Positions 34,901 through 44,907 of a stretch of DNA of 64,000 nt are shown here, in pieces; position 1 is the stretch's first letter, and every line of letters begins with the position of its first letter. Position numbers and translations under genes: made by a program. The notes beneath the pieces were generated by a model. It searched no databases. It had not been told where the DNA came from and saw only the letters and a program-made list of their open reading frames with translations. The stretch is from Spongiibacter marinus (GTDB taxonomy: Bacteria > Pseudomonadota > Gammaproteobacteria > Pseudomonadales > Spongiibacteraceae). Location: NCBI RefSeq assembly GCF_016906995.1, contig NZ_JAFBBD010000008.1, forward strand, positions 218,374-282,373, read 5' to 3'.

Positions 34901-36286
34901 ATGCTGTCAAACATGCGCCTGGCTATGCTGGACCTGGAAACAACGGGTGCGTCTGCTTCGCGTGATGAAATCACCGAGATTGCGGTGATTATTCGCGACG
35001 CTGAAGAGCAAGATGCTTGGCAATCGCTGCTGCGTGTTGATCGCGACATTCCCTCTTTTATCCAGCGACTCACTGGCATTACGCCCGAGATGCTGGTCGA
35101 TGCGCCCAGCTTTGAGTCGCTGGCGCCCCAGCTGATGGAATACCTTGACGGGGCTGTGCTGGTAGCCCACAACGCGCGCTTTGATGCTGCATTCCTTAAA
35201 CAGGCATTTCGACGCTTGGGCTTTGACTACAAACCCAAAGTGCTTTGCTCATTGAAGCTGGCCCGCAGTTTGTACCCAGATTGGCCGAAGCATGGTTTGG
35301 ATGCATTGTGCAGCCAAATTGGCTACGAGCGGGACTGTCGCCATCGCGCGATGGCAGATGTGCTTGCCATGAAGGCATTTTTAGAATTTGCGATCGCCGA
35401 CCTGGGGGAGGAGCGGGTGACGGCGGAAGTGCACGCTCAGTTAAAAATACCGTCCCTGCCTGTGCATATCACCGCTGAAATGCTGGATGAGATCCCTGAT
35501 CGGCCTGGTGTGTACCGCTTCTTTGGCGAAAATGACGCGCTGCTTTATGTGGGGAAAAGTATCGCTATGCGCAGCCGGGTGTTATCGCACTTTAGTGCGG
35601 GCGGCCGCCAAGGCAAGGCCATGCGCATGGCTCAGCAATTGCGCCGCATTGAGTGTAGCGAGACAGCAGGTGAACTGGGGGCATTGCTTCAGGAAAGTGC
35701 AGAAATAAAAACGACAATGCCGCTGCACAACCGCCAGCTGCGCCGCCAGCGCGAGCTCTGTGCTGCGAGCCTGCAGCCAGACGAGGATGGTTATATCGGC
35801 CTGCAGTTTTTGGCGCCAGATCAGCCATTACCAGAGACGGAATTCTGTCTTTTTAAGCACCGCAAGCAGGCGCAGCAGTTGCTTCGTGACTTTGTCAAAA
35901 GTGATGGCTTGTGCCCACAACGCCTGGGCTTGGAGCGAGGCGGCAGCTGCTTTTCATACCAACTGGGCCACTGCGCTGGCGCCTGCTGTGGAGAGCAATC
36001 GCCAGAGCAATACAATGCGCTGCTTAAAAAGAAGCTCGCCCTGCGTTGTGTGGAGAGTTGGCCCTATGACGGCCCCGTACTTATTGTTGAGCCGAGTAGC
36101 GATGATAGCCGTGTCGACTGGCATCTGGTTGATCGCTGGCGTTATTTCGGTACTTTCACCGATTGCCGCCCGGAGAGCGATGACTGCGAACAACGCGTGC
36201 TCGCGGCTCAGCCCTTTGACTACGATCACTACCGCATTTTGCAGTCTTTTCGTCAGCGTTTGACGTGGCAGTCGCTAAAGCCGTGA
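34901..36286 (+). CDS. DEDDh exonuclease fused to GIY-YIG (Cho/UvrC-like) nuclease
   Basis: A 461-residue two-nuclease protein. The N-terminal DnaQ-type exonuclease has D11, E13, D95, H148 and D153. The GIY-YIG domain has GVY (203-205), YVG (216-218), R226 and E265, like the UvrC N-terminal or Cho nuclease. A Cys-rich block, CFSYQLGHCAGACCGE, resembles the CxxY...C...C motif after the UvrC nuclease. UvrC's EndoV-like and HhH domains are absent. It probably processes DNA damage or structures; related fusions exist but are poorly studied. The ATG at 34901 has GGGGAGGG upstream; an ATG at 34859 is less likely. Confidence 0.85.
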   Translation: MLSNMRLAMLDLETTGASASRDEITEIAVIIRDAEEQDAWQSLLRVDRDIPSFIQRLTGITPEMLVDAPSFESLAPQLMEYLDGAVLVAHNARFDAAFLKQAFRRLGFDYKPKVLCSLKLARSLYPDWPKHGLDALCSQIGYERDCRHRAMADVLAMKAFLEFAIADLGEERVTAEVHAQLKIPSLPVHITAEMLDEIPDRPGVYRFFGENDALLYVGKSIAMRSRVLSHFSAGGRQGKAMRMAQQLRRIECSETAGELGALLQESAEIKTTMPLHNRQLRRQRELCAASLQPDEDGYIGLQFLAPDQPLPETEFCLFKHRKQAQQLLRDFVKSDGLCPQRLGLERGGSCFSYQLGHCAGACCGEQSPEQYNALLKKKLALRCVESWPYDGPVLIVEPSSDDSRVDWHLVDRWRYFGTFTDCRPESDDCEQRVLAAQPFDYDHYRILQSFRQRLTWQSLKP

Positions 36287-36384
36287 AGCGCGTGCGCGGA
36301 TGCCCTACAATAGCGCCATGGTTTTGCCTTGGTCGCCCTGCTGGGGTGCCCCTGAATTTTTGACTGACTTTGAAAAGGCCGATT

Positions 36385-37560
36385 ATGAGCATTTCTTCTT
36401 TCCACCCTCCTGTGCGCACGTTGATGGGGCCGGGGCCCTCAGACGTTCACCCACGCATTCTTGAGGCACTTGGCCGCCCAACCCTGGGGCATCTTGATCC
36501 ATTATTCGTCGGAATGATGGACGAGCTGAAGAGCCTGCTTAAATACGCTTTTAACACCGAAAACGAATTAACCTTGCCGATTTCCGCTCCGGGTTCTGCC
36601 GGTATGGAGGCATGTTTTGTTAACTTGGTAGAGCCAGGTGATACCGTTATCGTTTGTATCAACGGTGTATTTGGTACCCGCATGCGCGAGAACGTGACCC
36701 GCATCGGCGCAACGGCGGTAACCGTTGACGGCGAGTGGGGGAAGCCTGTTGATCCGGCCCAGCTCGAAGAAGCGCTGAAAGCGCACCCCGAGGCAAAAGT
36801 CGTGGCATTTGTTCACGCGGAAACGTCTACTGGCGCCCTGAGTGATGCCAAAACACTGTGTGCCTTGGCGCGTCAGTATGACTGCCTAAGTATTGTCGAT
36901 GCGGTTACCTCTCTCGGCGGCGTGGAATTGCGCGTTGACGACTGGGGAATCGACGCCATCTATTCCGGCAGCCAGAAGTGCCTGTCGTGTACGCCAGGTT
37001 TGTCCCCAGTCAGTTTTAGTGACGCTGCCATTGCGGCCATCAAGGCTCGCAAGCACCCCGTGCAGAGCTGGTTCCTGGATATGAACCTGATTCTGGGTTA
37101 CTGGGGAGAAGGCGGTAAGCGCGCCTATCACCACACGGCGCCTGTCAATGCGCTGTATGGCCTGCACGAGTCGTTGGTCATGCTGCAGGAAGAGGGGCTG
37201 GAGAACGCGTGGGCTCGCCACCGCCGCATGCACAATGCACTCGCTGCGGGCTTGGAGAGTCTCGGTATGCGTTTTGTTGTGGATGCCGACAGCCGCTTGC
37301 CGCAGCTGAACAGCGTGTACATCCCAGAAGGGGTGGATGATGCGGCTGTGCGTCAGCAATTGCTCGCCGACCACAACCTGGAGATCGGCGCCGGGCTGGG
37401 TGACTTTGCAGGCAAAGTATGGCGAATTGGCCTGATGGGCTACAGCGCACGGATGGAGAACATCGAACTGCTGCTGGCGTCATTGGCCGAGGCCATGCAA
37501 GCCCAGGGTTACGACTGTGACGCCCAGGCAGCGCTCGAGGCAGCACGCGCGCAGGCCTAA
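36385..37560 (+). CDS. PLP aminotransferase, alanine/serine--glyoxylate type
   Basis: Class V aminotransferase of 391 residues. Landmarks are LMGPGPSDVHPRIL at the N-terminus, SAPGSAGMEACFVNL for the PLP phosphate, HAETSTGAL, DAVTSLGG with the PLP-nitrogen Asp, and the Schiff-base K198 in SGSQKCLSCTPGLSP. The HHTAPVN block is typical of alanine-glyoxylate aminotransferases, which detoxify glyoxylate to glycine. The exact amino donor cannot be read from sequence. A TTG at 36370 is in frame, but the ATG at 36385 has GAAAAGG upstream. Confidence 0.9.
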   Translation: MSISSFHPPVRTLMGPGPSDVHPRILEALGRPTLGHLDPLFVGMMDELKSLLKYAFNTENELTLPISAPGSAGMEACFVNLVEPGDTVIVCINGVFGTRMRENVTRIGATAVTVDGEWGKPVDPAQLEEALKAHPEAKVVAFVHAETSTGALSDAKTLCALARQYDCLSIVDAVTSLGGVELRVDDWGIDAIYSGSQKCLSCTPGLSPVSFSDAAIAAIKARKHPVQSWFLDMNLILGYWGEGGKRAYHHTAPVNALYGLHESLVMLQEEGLENAWARHRRMHNALAAGLESLGMRFVVDADSRLPQLNSVYIPEGVDDAAVRQQLLADHNLEIGAGLGDFAGKVWRIGLMGYSARMENIELLLASLAEAMQAQGYDCDAQAALEAARAQA

Positions 37561-37644
37561 ATTCGTCTCGGTTTATGCCGATAGTGCTCAACACAGATTC
37601 TGTTAGGCTTGAGGTGAAAAAATCGGTCTACAGGAGTTTGTCGC

Positions 37645-38490
37645 TTGAGCACTAGCGGACAATTTATCGAACAAATTCGCGCAGATCTGCTCCGCGCCAT
37701 CGAAGACGATGCGGTAAGCCTGCCTACGCTTCCCGAGGTCGCGCTGGAAATTCGTGAAGCGGCCAGTGACCCAGACGTTGAGATTCCGATCCTGGCGGCG
37801 ATCATCGAGCATGACAGCTCCATCGCCGCGCGTCTTATCCGGGCTGCGAATAGCTCATTGCTAAGGGGCCTTGAGCCCACCTACGATGTGAAGGGTGCGA
37901 TTTCGCGAATCGGTCTGGCCTATACCTCGACCATGGTTACGACCCTGGCGATGCAGCAAATCTTCCTGTCGAACAAAGATGCATTGAACAAGCGGATGCG
38001 CGCAGTGTGGGTGCACAGCGCAGATGTTGCCGCCATTTGCCATACCCTGGCGAAAACACAGCGTCATCTGAAACCGGAACTCGCCACGCTTGCCGGTGTG
38101 ATCCACCAGATTGGTGCATTACCTATTCTTTCCTACGCCGTGGGGCGGGGGGTGATCCGTGACCATCCGCAGTTGCTCGACCAGGTGTTGATTGCGCTGA
38201 CACCGGAATTGGGGCGGGTCATTCTTGAGTCGTGGGGCTTTCCCTACGAGCTGGTGATTGTCCCCGAGGCGCACCTGGATTTTAGCCGTCACTTGGAGCG
38301 GCCCGACTACGCTGACCTCGTCACGGTTGCCAATTTGCACACCTACGCCGGTACAGAGCACCCCTTTGGTCAAGTTGAATGGGCGGGCGTTGCCGCCTTT
38401 GAGCGCTTGGGGCTACCGGTCAATCCCGGTGAGATGGACGAGAGCTACCAACAGCAGATCGAGCAAATGCAGGACCTGCTTAGGGCTTAA
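37645..38490 (+). CDS. HDOD domain protein
   Basis: A 281-residue protein almost entirely covered by an HDOD domain, with LPTLPEVALEI near the start, then the segment with HDSSIAARLIRAANS, GAISRIGL and IHQIGALPIL. HDOD domains are HD-like but usually lack the full metal site and act as signalling adaptors. No second output domain is present. The start is a TTG. There is no direct operon partner: the aminotransferase ends 84 bases upstream and yciK is convergent. Confidence 0.88.
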   Translation: MSTSGQFIEQIRADLLRAIEDDAVSLPTLPEVALEIREAASDPDVEIPILAAIIEHDSSIAARLIRAANSSLLRGLEPTYDVKGAISRIGLAYTSTMVTTLAMQQIFLSNKDALNKRMRAVWVHSADVAAICHTLAKTQRHLKPELATLAGVIHQIGALPILSYAVGRGVIRDHPQLLDQVLIALTPELGRVILESWGFPYELVIVPEAHLDFSRHLERPDYADLVTVANLHTYAGTEHPFGQVEWAGVAAFERLGLPVNPGEMDESYQQQIEQMQDLLRA

Positions 38491-38502
38491 TGCTGCCTTG
38501 GC

Positions 38503-39267
38503 CTAGTCTTTTGGCTGGGCGTCGAATTGTTGCCCGTTCACCTCGCGGCTGTCGTCGCTCATCAAATAGAGATAGAGCGGCATAATGGCCTCGGGGGAGG
38601 GGTTATCGGTCGGGTTTTCACCGGGATAGGCGCTGCGGCGCATTTCGGTGTTCGTGGCCCCTGGGTTAATACTATTCACCCGAGTACCATTTAAGTCGTA
38701 TTCCTCGTCGGCAAGAATTTGCATCATCGCTTCGGTGGCAAATTTTGAAACCGAGTACGCGCCCCAGAAAGCGCGCCCTTTCCGCCCGACGCTCGATGAG
38801 GTAAACACCAGCGATCCATTTTTCGATGCTGCGAGTACGGGTAGCAATGTTTGCGTCATCATAAACTGCGCGTTCACGTTGACCTGCATAACTTCTTCCC
38901 AGCTGTCCAGCGTGGTTTGGGCAAGTGAGCGCCGCTGGCCAAGAATGCTGGCATTGTGAAGCAGGCCGTCCAGGCGGCCGAACTCCCGCTCTATGGTGTC
39001 GGCCAACTCCTGGTAGTCGTGTGCAGCGGCGCCCCGCAGGTGCATGGGGTAAATGGCGGCTTGTGGCGCCGACATGGCTTCGATTTCGTCGTACACCGCT
39101 TCGAGTTTTTCTATGGTTCTGCCAAGCAAGATGACCGTCGCACCGTGCTTTGCAAAACTCAGTGCTGCCGCGCGCCCGATGCCGTCGCCGGCACCTGTGA
39201 CCAAAATAACTTTATCTTTCAAACACGCTGCATCGGCAGTGAAATTTACAGGTAGGCGTTGTGGCAC
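38503..39267 (-). CDS. yciK: YciK family short-chain oxidoreductase
   Basis: NAD(P)-dependent SDR of 254 residues. The cofactor motif is TGAGDGIG, followed by NAS, the catalytic Ser in FTSSSVGRKG and the YxxxK motif in YSVSKFA. The sequence after it (INPGATNTEMR) and the length match YciK; the substrate is unknown. The start is a GTG with AGAGGA upstream. It is the last gene of the leftward mtaD-ubiG-phosphatase-yciK cluster, 11 bases after the phosphatase. Confidence 0.88.
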   Translation of the reverse strand: MPQRLPVNFTADAACLKDKVILVTGAGDGIGRAAALSFAKHGATVILLGRTIEKLEAVYDEIEAMSAPQAAIYPMHLRGAAAHDYQELADTIEREFGRLDGLLHNASILGQRRSLAQTTLDSWEEVMQVNVNAQFMMTQTLLPVLAASKNGSLVFTSSSVGRKGRAFWGAYSVSKFATEAMMQILADEEYDLNGTRVNSINPGATNTEMRRSAYPGENPTDNPSPEAIMPLYLYLMSDDSREVNGQQFDAQPKD

Positions 39268-39278
39268 GGATTGTCCTC

Positions 39279-39941
39279 TTAGGCTTGCAGTTGCTGAAGG
39301 GCGTCATCAAGTTGTTGGGCGTGGTCGATAATAATATCGGCCTTCCAGTCGCCAATATCCTCTCCCAAAGGGACATAGCCATAGCGACAGGCGATCGTTT
39401 TCATGCCGGCATTGCGTCCCGCATCAATATCGCGGCGGTGGTCGCCGACATAGATGGCTTCTGAGGGGCGAATACCGAGGTGCTTACAGGCCAGGTACAT
39501 CGGCTCTGGATGAGGTTTGCGGTTGCTCACATCGTCCGGGCAAACCGCGGTCGCACAGCGACTGGTCAAGGCCAGCTGTTTCAGTAGCGGCGTGGTAAAG
39601 CGCGCGGGCTTGTTGGTAACAATGCCCCAGGCGATGCCGCGGCTCTCTAATTTTTGGAGCTGGCCCTCCATGCCGGGAAAAAGGCTGGTTTCCTCTGACA
39701 GCGAGGCCTCATAGCGGTCTAAAAAGGCGTTCAGAAGTGGTGCAAAAGCCGGGTCTTCTGGCTCGAGCCCAAAGCCCAGTCGTACCACCGCGCGCGCGCC
39801 TTCAGAGACGCAGCACCGCACTGAATTGTAGTCTTGCAACGGTCGCTGATGCTCGGCTAACAGGCCGTTGAGAACGCGGGTAAAGTCGGCCGCGGTGTCG
39901 AGCAGGGTTCCATCAAGGTCAAATAAAACGGCTTTTAGCAT
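39279..39941 (-). CDS. mupP: HAD phosphatase, MupP/Gph type (MurNAc-6-P or phosphoglycolate phosphatase)
   Basis: A 220-residue HAD hydrolase: motif [10 protein letters not shown] (nucleophile Asp plus acid/base Asp), motif II TNKP, a Lys in NRKPHPEP, and motif III GDHRRDI. Sequence alone fits phosphoglycolate phosphatase. However, the position directly after ubiG and before yciK is that of mupP in Pseudomonas, where the enzyme dephosphorylates N-acetylmuramate 6-phosphate in the anhydro-sugar recycling route that feeds UDP-MurNAc. I prefer MupP on context; gph is the alternative. Overlap with ubiG by 7 bases supports co-expression. Confidence 0.7.
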   Translation of the reverse strand: MLKAVLFDLDGTLLDTAADFTRVLNGLLAEHQRPLQDYNSVRCCVSEGARAVVRLGFGLEPEDPAFAPLLNAFLDRYEASLSEETSLFPGMEGQLQKLESRGIAWGIVTNKPARFTTPLLKQLALTSRCATAVCPDDVSNRKPHPEPMYLACKHLGIRPSEAIYVGDHRRDIDAGRNAGMKTIACRYGYVPLGEDIGDWKADIIIDHAQQLDDALQQLQA

Positions 39942-40660
39942 GACAGCGGCTTCTTAACGTGAACCATATAGTTCACATCGACATCGTTTTCATTTAGGCG
40001 ATAGCGCTTGAGCAGCGGGTTGTAGGTCAGTCCGGTCATGTGCTGTAGCTGAAGATCATTTTCTCTCAGCCAGTCGGCCAGTTCAGAGGGCCGTATGAAC
40101 TTGCTGTATTCATGGGTGCCTTTGGGGAGCAGCCCGAGAATATACTCAGCGCCGACAATGCTGAGCGCAAAGGCTTTGGGGTTGCGGTTTATGGTTGAAA
40201 AATAGAGGTTGCCGCCGGGCTTGCATAATTTGGCGCAGGCGCGAATGACCGATGCTGGGTTCGGCACGTGTTCAAGCATTTCCAGGCAGGTGACGATGTC
40301 GTAGTGGCCGGCCTGGTCTTCGGCGATTTCTTCTGCGGTGGCCTGGAAGTATTCAACCTTGGCGCCCGACTCCAGTTGATGTAAGCGCGCAACGCTCAGC
40401 GGCGCCTCACCCATATCGATACCGGTGACTTTGGCGCCACGCAAGGCCATTGACTCCGAAAGTATGCCGCCGCCGCAGCCGATGTCTATCACGCGCTGCT
40501 CTGCGAGCGGCGAGCGTTCATCAATGTAGTTTACCCGCAGCGGGTTGATGTCGTGCAGTGGCTTAAACTCACTGTTGCGGTCCCACCAGCGATGAGCCAG
40601 TTCCTCGAACTTGGCGATTTCTGATGGATCGACATTGCTGTGTTGTGATGATGCTTGCAT
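39935..40660 (-). CDS. ubiG: ubiquinone biosynthesis O-methyltransferase
   Basis: SAM-dependent methyltransferase carrying out both O-methylation steps of ubiquinone synthesis. It has 241 residues, with [10 protein letters not shown] at the N-terminus, the SAM loop [19 protein letters not shown] and the post-motif KLCKPGG. A GTG at 40672 is in frame, but GGAGAGTAGC directly precedes the ATG at 40660. The mtaD stop is one base upstream, so the genes are tightly linked. Confidence 0.95.
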   Translation of the reverse strand: MQASSQHSNVDPSEIAKFEELAHRWWDRNSEFKPLHDINPLRVNYIDERSPLAEQRVIDIGCGGGILSESMALRGAKVTGIDMGEAPLSVARLHQLESGAKVEYFQATAEEIAEDQAGHYDIVTCLEMLEHVPNPASVIRACAKLCKPGGNLYFSTINRNPKAFALSIVGAEYILGLLPKGTHEYSKFIRPSELADWLRENDLQLQHMTGLTYNPLLKRYRLNENDVDVNYMVHVKKPLSC

Positions 40661-40661
40661 G

Positions 40662-42002
40662 CTACTCTCCACTGATTTTTTGCCGCCAGTACTGCGCTTT
40701 TTCGATAACTTCGCGGCTGTCCAGCGTGGTTAGTTCGCCATTATCCAGCATACGTCGGCCTTTGATCCAGCTGTGGCGCACGCAATGGCTAATATTGGTG
40801 TACACCAGTTGCGAAACGGGTGTGTAAATGGGTTGCTGTGGCAGGTCGGTCAGGTCGATTACGATCACATCGGCGTGTTTGCCGAGTTCCAGGCTGCCGG
40901 TAATGTGGTCGATGCCCAGTGCGCGGGCGCCGTTGATAGTGGCCATTTGCAGAGCGTAGTGGTCCGGCACTGCAGCGGCATCTGCGGCGACCGCTTTACC
41001 AAGCAGGGCGGCGGTGCGCAATTCGCCGAACATGTCCAGGTCGTTGTTGCTGGCCGCGCCATCGGTGCCGAGGGCGACATTAATGCCGGCATTGCGCATT
41101 TTTTCCACCGGCGAAAAGCCACTGGCTAACTTGAGGTTGGACTCGGGGCAATGAATCGCGTGGCTGCGGTGCTCGGCTAGCAGGGCGATATCGTCATCGT
41201 TGAGGCAGGCGAGGTGCACACACTGGCTGCGCGGCCCCAATAGACCCAATTTGGCTAGCCTTTCGATAGGTCTCAGGCCGGTTTGTTTGAGTGCGTCGTC
41301 AACCTCGTGCTGTGTTTCATGGAGGTGGATCTGTATAGCGCAGTCGAGTTCTTCGGCAAACATCACCACCTTGCTCATCGCCTCATCACCGACGGTGTAG
41401 GGGGCATGGGGGCCAAAGGCAATGTTGATAAGGTCGCTGTGCTTGTAGTCGTCGCGCAAGGCTAAACCCTTGCGAAAATACTCGTCGGGGCCGCTACCCC
41501 AGGCGCTGGGGAAGTCGAAGATGGGAAAGCACAGTTGCGCGCGTATTCCGGCGCGCCGTGCGACTTCGGCGGCGGCTTCAGGAAAAAAGTACATGTCGCT
41601 AAACGTGGTTGTCCCGCCGCGTAGCATCTCGGCAATGGCCAGTGCCGTTCCGTCACGAACAAATTCCTCGCCCACCCATTGGCCTTCGGCCGGCCATATA
41701 TGCTCGTTGAGCCACTGCTGAAGGGGTTGGTCATCTGCCATGCCGCGAAACAGGCTCATGGCGGTGTGGCCATGAGCATTAATGAGGCCGGGCATCAGCA
41801 GCTGGTCGCCGAGCGCAATGTGTTCATGTGCGAAAAGGCCACGTGCCTCGGCCTCTGGGAGAATGCCGCTGATGCAGCCGTCGGTAATAGCCAGTGCGTG
41901 GTTTTCAAGCAGAGGGCAGCCTTCACTCATGGGTAATATCCAGCGAGCGGAGATCAGGGTGTCAATGCGGTCGAGGGCGGCACGGCTCATGGTGTAAGAC
42001 AT
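40662..42002 (-). CDS. mtaD: 5-methylthioadenosine/S-adenosylhomocysteine deaminase-type amidohydrolase
   Basis: Metal-dependent amidohydrolase of 446 residues in the TRZ/ATZ group. The metal site HGH lies in [16 protein letters not shown], with further His in IQIHLHETQ and a later HCPESN, and the Asp in [13 protein letters not shown]. The Pseudomonas orthologue in the same position deaminates methylthioadenosine, feeding methionine salvage. The neighbouring mtnA found in Pseudomonas is not present: the 230 bases to gyrA hold no gene. It is the first gene of the leftward cluster. Confidence 0.87.
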   Translation of the reverse strand: MSYTMSRAALDRIDTLISARWILPMSEGCPLLENHALAITDGCISGILPEAEARGLFAHEHIALGDQLLMPGLINAHGHTAMSLFRGMADDQPLQQWLNEHIWPAEGQWVGEEFVRDGTALAIAEMLRGGTTTFSDMYFFPEAAAEVARRAGIRAQLCFPIFDFPSAWGSGPDEYFRKGLALRDDYKHSDLINIAFGPHAPYTVGDEAMSKVVMFAEELDCAIQIHLHETQHEVDDALKQTGLRPIERLAKLGLLGPRSQCVHLACLNDDDIALLAEHRSHAIHCPESNLKLASGFSPVEKMRNAGINVALGTDGAASNNDLDMFGELRTAALLGKAVAADAAAVPDHYALQMATINGARALGIDHITGSLELGKHADVIVIDLTDLPQQPIYTPVSQLVYTNISHCVRHSWIKGRRMLDNGELTTLDSREVIEKAQYWRQKISGE

Positions 42003-42232
42003 TCCTAGCGTGAAAGCGGCAAGTATACCTGTTCCTGTGTGCAGTTGTGACGATAAGACGCTGATATTCGGCCTTCATACGCTGTCTATGCACACTTGGA
42101 ATATGCTAATATTCTCGCTTTGTTTCCCGCTTGGCCACCGCCAGATTGGTTGGGCGGCAGGGCAGTAAAAACGCGCATTGGGCGGCGCTGCTGCCGCTCA
42201 AGGGTCGCTGACAATAAGGATGCTTGCTATTC

Positions 42233-44863
42233 ATGGCTGACAATGCAAATGAAATTCTGCCGGTAAATATCGAGGATGAGCTGAAACAGTCCTACCTCGA
42301 CTATGCAATGAGCGTAATTGTTGGGCGCGCCTTGCCCGATGTGCGCGATGGCCTCAAACCGGTGCACCGTCGGGTGTTGTTCGCGATGAGCGAGCTGAGC
42401 AACGACTGGAACAAAGCGTATAAGAAATCTGCTCGTGTCGTTGGTGACGTGATCGGTAAGTACCACCCACACGGCGACTCGGCGGTTTACGACACGATTG
42501 TCCGCATGGCGCAGCCATTTTCCATGCGGTATATGCTGGTGGATGGTCAAGGTAACTTCGGCTCGATTGACGGTGATAACGCGGCGGCAATGCGTTATAC
42601 CGAGATTCGCATGCAGAAAATCTCCCATGAGATGCTTGCCGACCTCGATAAAGAAACGGTCGACTGGGTGCCTAACTACGACGGTACTGAACAAATCCCT
42701 GCCGTATTGCCCACTAAAATTCCCAGTCTGTTGGTCAATGGTTCCTCGGGTATCGCCGTTGGTATGGCGACGAATATCCCCCCCCACAACCTGACCGAAG
42801 TGGTTAACGGCTGTTTGGCGCTGTTGGACAATCCCGACATCTCGATTGATGAATTGATGGAGCATATTCCAGGGCCGGACTTCCCAACGGCGGCGATCAT
42901 TAACGGTCGAGCCGGCATTGTAGACGCCTACCGAACCGGTCGCGGTCGGATTTATGTGCGCTCTCGCGCTGAAGTAATCAGCAATGAAAAAACCAACAAA
43001 GACACCATCGTCATTACCGAGCTGCCCTACCAAGTTAACAAGGCGCGCTTGATCGAGAAAATTGCCGAGCTGGTAAAAGACAAAAAAATTGAAGGTATCG
43101 CCGAGCTGCGCGACGAGTCTGACAAAGACGGCCTGCGCGTTGTGATTGAAATGAAGCGCGGCGAAAGCGGTGAGGTGGTGCTGAATAATCTGTATGCACA
43201 AACGCAGCTGCAGAATGTTTTTGGCATCAATATTGTCGCCTTGGTGGACAATCAGCCGCGCATTCTCAACCTCAAGGAGCTGCTTGAGTACTTTGTTCGC
43301 CACCGCCGTGAGGTGGTAACGCGGCGCACTGTGTACTTGCTGCGCAAAGCGCGTGAGCGCGGTCATGTGTTGGAAGGTCTTGCGGTAGCGATCTCGAACA
43401 TCGACGAGGTGATTGCCACGATCAAGGCGTCGGCGACGACGCAAGAAGCCAAAGAAAACCTGATCTCCCGCGGTTGGGCGCTCGGTGAAGTAAGTGCCAT
43501 GCTCGAGCGAGCCGGCGAAGATGCCTGCCGCCCCGATGAGCTGGAAGAGCAGTACGGCGTTCGCGATGGCAACTATTGGCTGTCGCCGGCGCAGGTTCAA
43601 GCCATCCTTGAGCTGCGTCTGCAAAAACTCACCGGGCTTGAGCATGAAAAACTGTTGGCCGAGTACCAGGAAAAGCTGGCAGAAATTGCCGAGTATTTGA
43701 GTATTTTGGCCGATCCGCAGGTGCTGCTGAACGTTATTCGCGGCGAGTTAGAGCAAGTTGTTGCGGATTTTGGCGATGAGCGCCGCACCGAAATTGTTGC
43801 CTCTCAGCTCGATTTAACCCACGAAGATCTGATCCCTGAAGAAGACCGCGTGGTGACCATCTCCCACGGCGGTTATGCCAAGTCGCAGCCGCTTGATGCC
43901 TACGCGGCGCAGCGTCGCGGCGGGATGGGTAAGTCGGCGACGGCAGTGAAAGAAGAGGACTTTGTCGAGCACCTATTGGTGGCCAATACCCACGACACTA
44001 TCTTGTGCTTCAGTAATATCGGCAAAGTGTATTGGTTGAAGGTCTACCAAATTCCGGTTGCAGGTCGCAATTCTCGCGGGCGCCCGATGGTCAACCTGTT
44101 GCCGCTGGGTGAGGATGAGCGTATTACCTCTATCCTCCCGGTTCACGAGTATACCGAGGGCTACTTTATCTTCATGGCGACCGCCAACGGCACCGTAAAG
44201 AAAACGCCTCTCGAGGCCTTTTCCCGCCCGCGTAGCGTTGGTTTGATCGCGCTAGCGCTGGATGAAGGGGATGTGCTGATTGGCACTGAGATCACCGACG
44301 GCAGCAACGATGTCATGTTGCTGACCAGCGGCGGTAAAGCGGCGCGCTTTGCCGAGGGCGACGTACGGGCCATGGGTCGTACCGCGCGCGGTGTGCGCGG
44401 CGTGCGTATGGACGAGGACCAGCAGGTCATCGCGATGATCATTCCCAAGACCGGTGGGCGGGTGCTGACGGTGTCAGAAAACGGTTACGGTAAGCGGACC
44501 GATGTAGAGGATTTCCCCTGTAAAGGCCGAGGAAATCGCGGCGTTATCGCCATGACGATGAGCGACCGCAACGGAGCACTGGTTGGCGCCGTACAGGTAT
44601 TTGATGGTGATGATCTGATGCTGATCACCGACCAGGGAACCTTGGTGCGTACCCGCACCGATGAGATCTCCTTGCTCAGCCGTAATACTCAGGGCGTGAA
44701 GGTGATTCGTTTGCGTGACGACGAGCATTTAGTCGGCGTACAGCGTGTCGCAGAGCAAGACGTAGACGATGTCGTTGACGATGTTGAGCTCAGTGCTGAG
44801 GCGCCCGCTGGTGAGGCCCCTGCTGCTGATGACGCCGACAACAACAGCCCGGCTGCCGAATAA
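42233..44863 (+). CDS. gyrA: DNA gyrase subunit A
   Basis: Catalytic subunit of the type II topoisomerase that introduces negative supercoils; 876 residues. The active-site Tyr is Y122 in [10 protein letters not shown]. The quinolone-resistance region reads [13 protein letters not shown] with S83 and D87, the sensitive wild-type state in E. coli numbering. The C-terminal beta-pinwheel has the GyrA box QRRGGMGKS. The tail is acidic and Ala-rich (about 835-876). The ATG at 42233 gives the usual N-terminus; AAGGA lies 13 bases upstream, and an in-frame TTG at 42224 is closer to it. Confidence 0.98.
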   Translation: MADNANEILPVNIEDELKQSYLDYAMSVIVGRALPDVRDGLKPVHRRVLFAMSELSNDWNKAYKKSARVVGDVIGKYHPHGDSAVYDTIVRMAQPFSMRYMLVDGQGNFGSIDGDNAAAMRYTEIRMQKISHEMLADLDKETVDWVPNYDGTEQIPAVLPTKIPSLLVNGSSGIAVGMATNIPPHNLTEVVNGCLALLDNPDISIDELMEHIPGPDFPTAAIINGRAGIVDAYRTGRGRIYVRSRAEVISNEKTNKDTIVITELPYQVNKARLIEKIAELVKDKKIEGIAELRDESDKDGLRVVIEMKRGESGEVVLNNLYAQTQLQNVFGINIVALVDNQPRILNLKELLEYFVRHRREVVTRRTVYLLRKARERGHVLEGLAVAISNIDEVIATIKASATTQEAKENLISRGWALGEVSAMLERAGEDACRPDELEEQYGVRDGNYWLSPAQVQAILELRLQKLTGLEHEKLLAEYQEKLAEIAEYLSILADPQVLLNVIRGELEQVVADFGDERRTEIVASQLDLTHEDLIPEEDRVVTISHGGYAKSQPLDAYAAQRRGGMGKSATAVKEEDFVEHLLVANTHDTILCFSNIGKVYWLKVYQIPVAGRNSRGRPMVNLLPLGEDERITSILPVHEYTEGYFIFMATANGTVKKTPLEAFSRPRSVGLIALALDEGDVLIGTEITDGSNDVMLLTSGGKAARFAEGDVRAMGRTARGVRGVRMDEDQQVIAMIIPKTGGRVLTVSENGYGKRTDVEDFPCKGRGNRGVIAMTMSDRNGALVGAVQVFDGDDLMLITDQGTLVRTRTDEISLLSRNTQGVKVIRLRDDEHLVGVQRVAEQDVDDVVDDVELSAEAPAGEAPAADDADNNSPAAE

Positions 44864-44907
44864 AGCGGATTACACATTTTTTAAACATGGTTGGAGCGAA
44901 GTAAACA

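Noticed and set aside
42227..43645. A 472-codon open frame on the minus strand opposite gyrA
   Set aside because: It lies entirely inside gyrA, has no recognisable domain and is explained by the codon bias of the sense gene.
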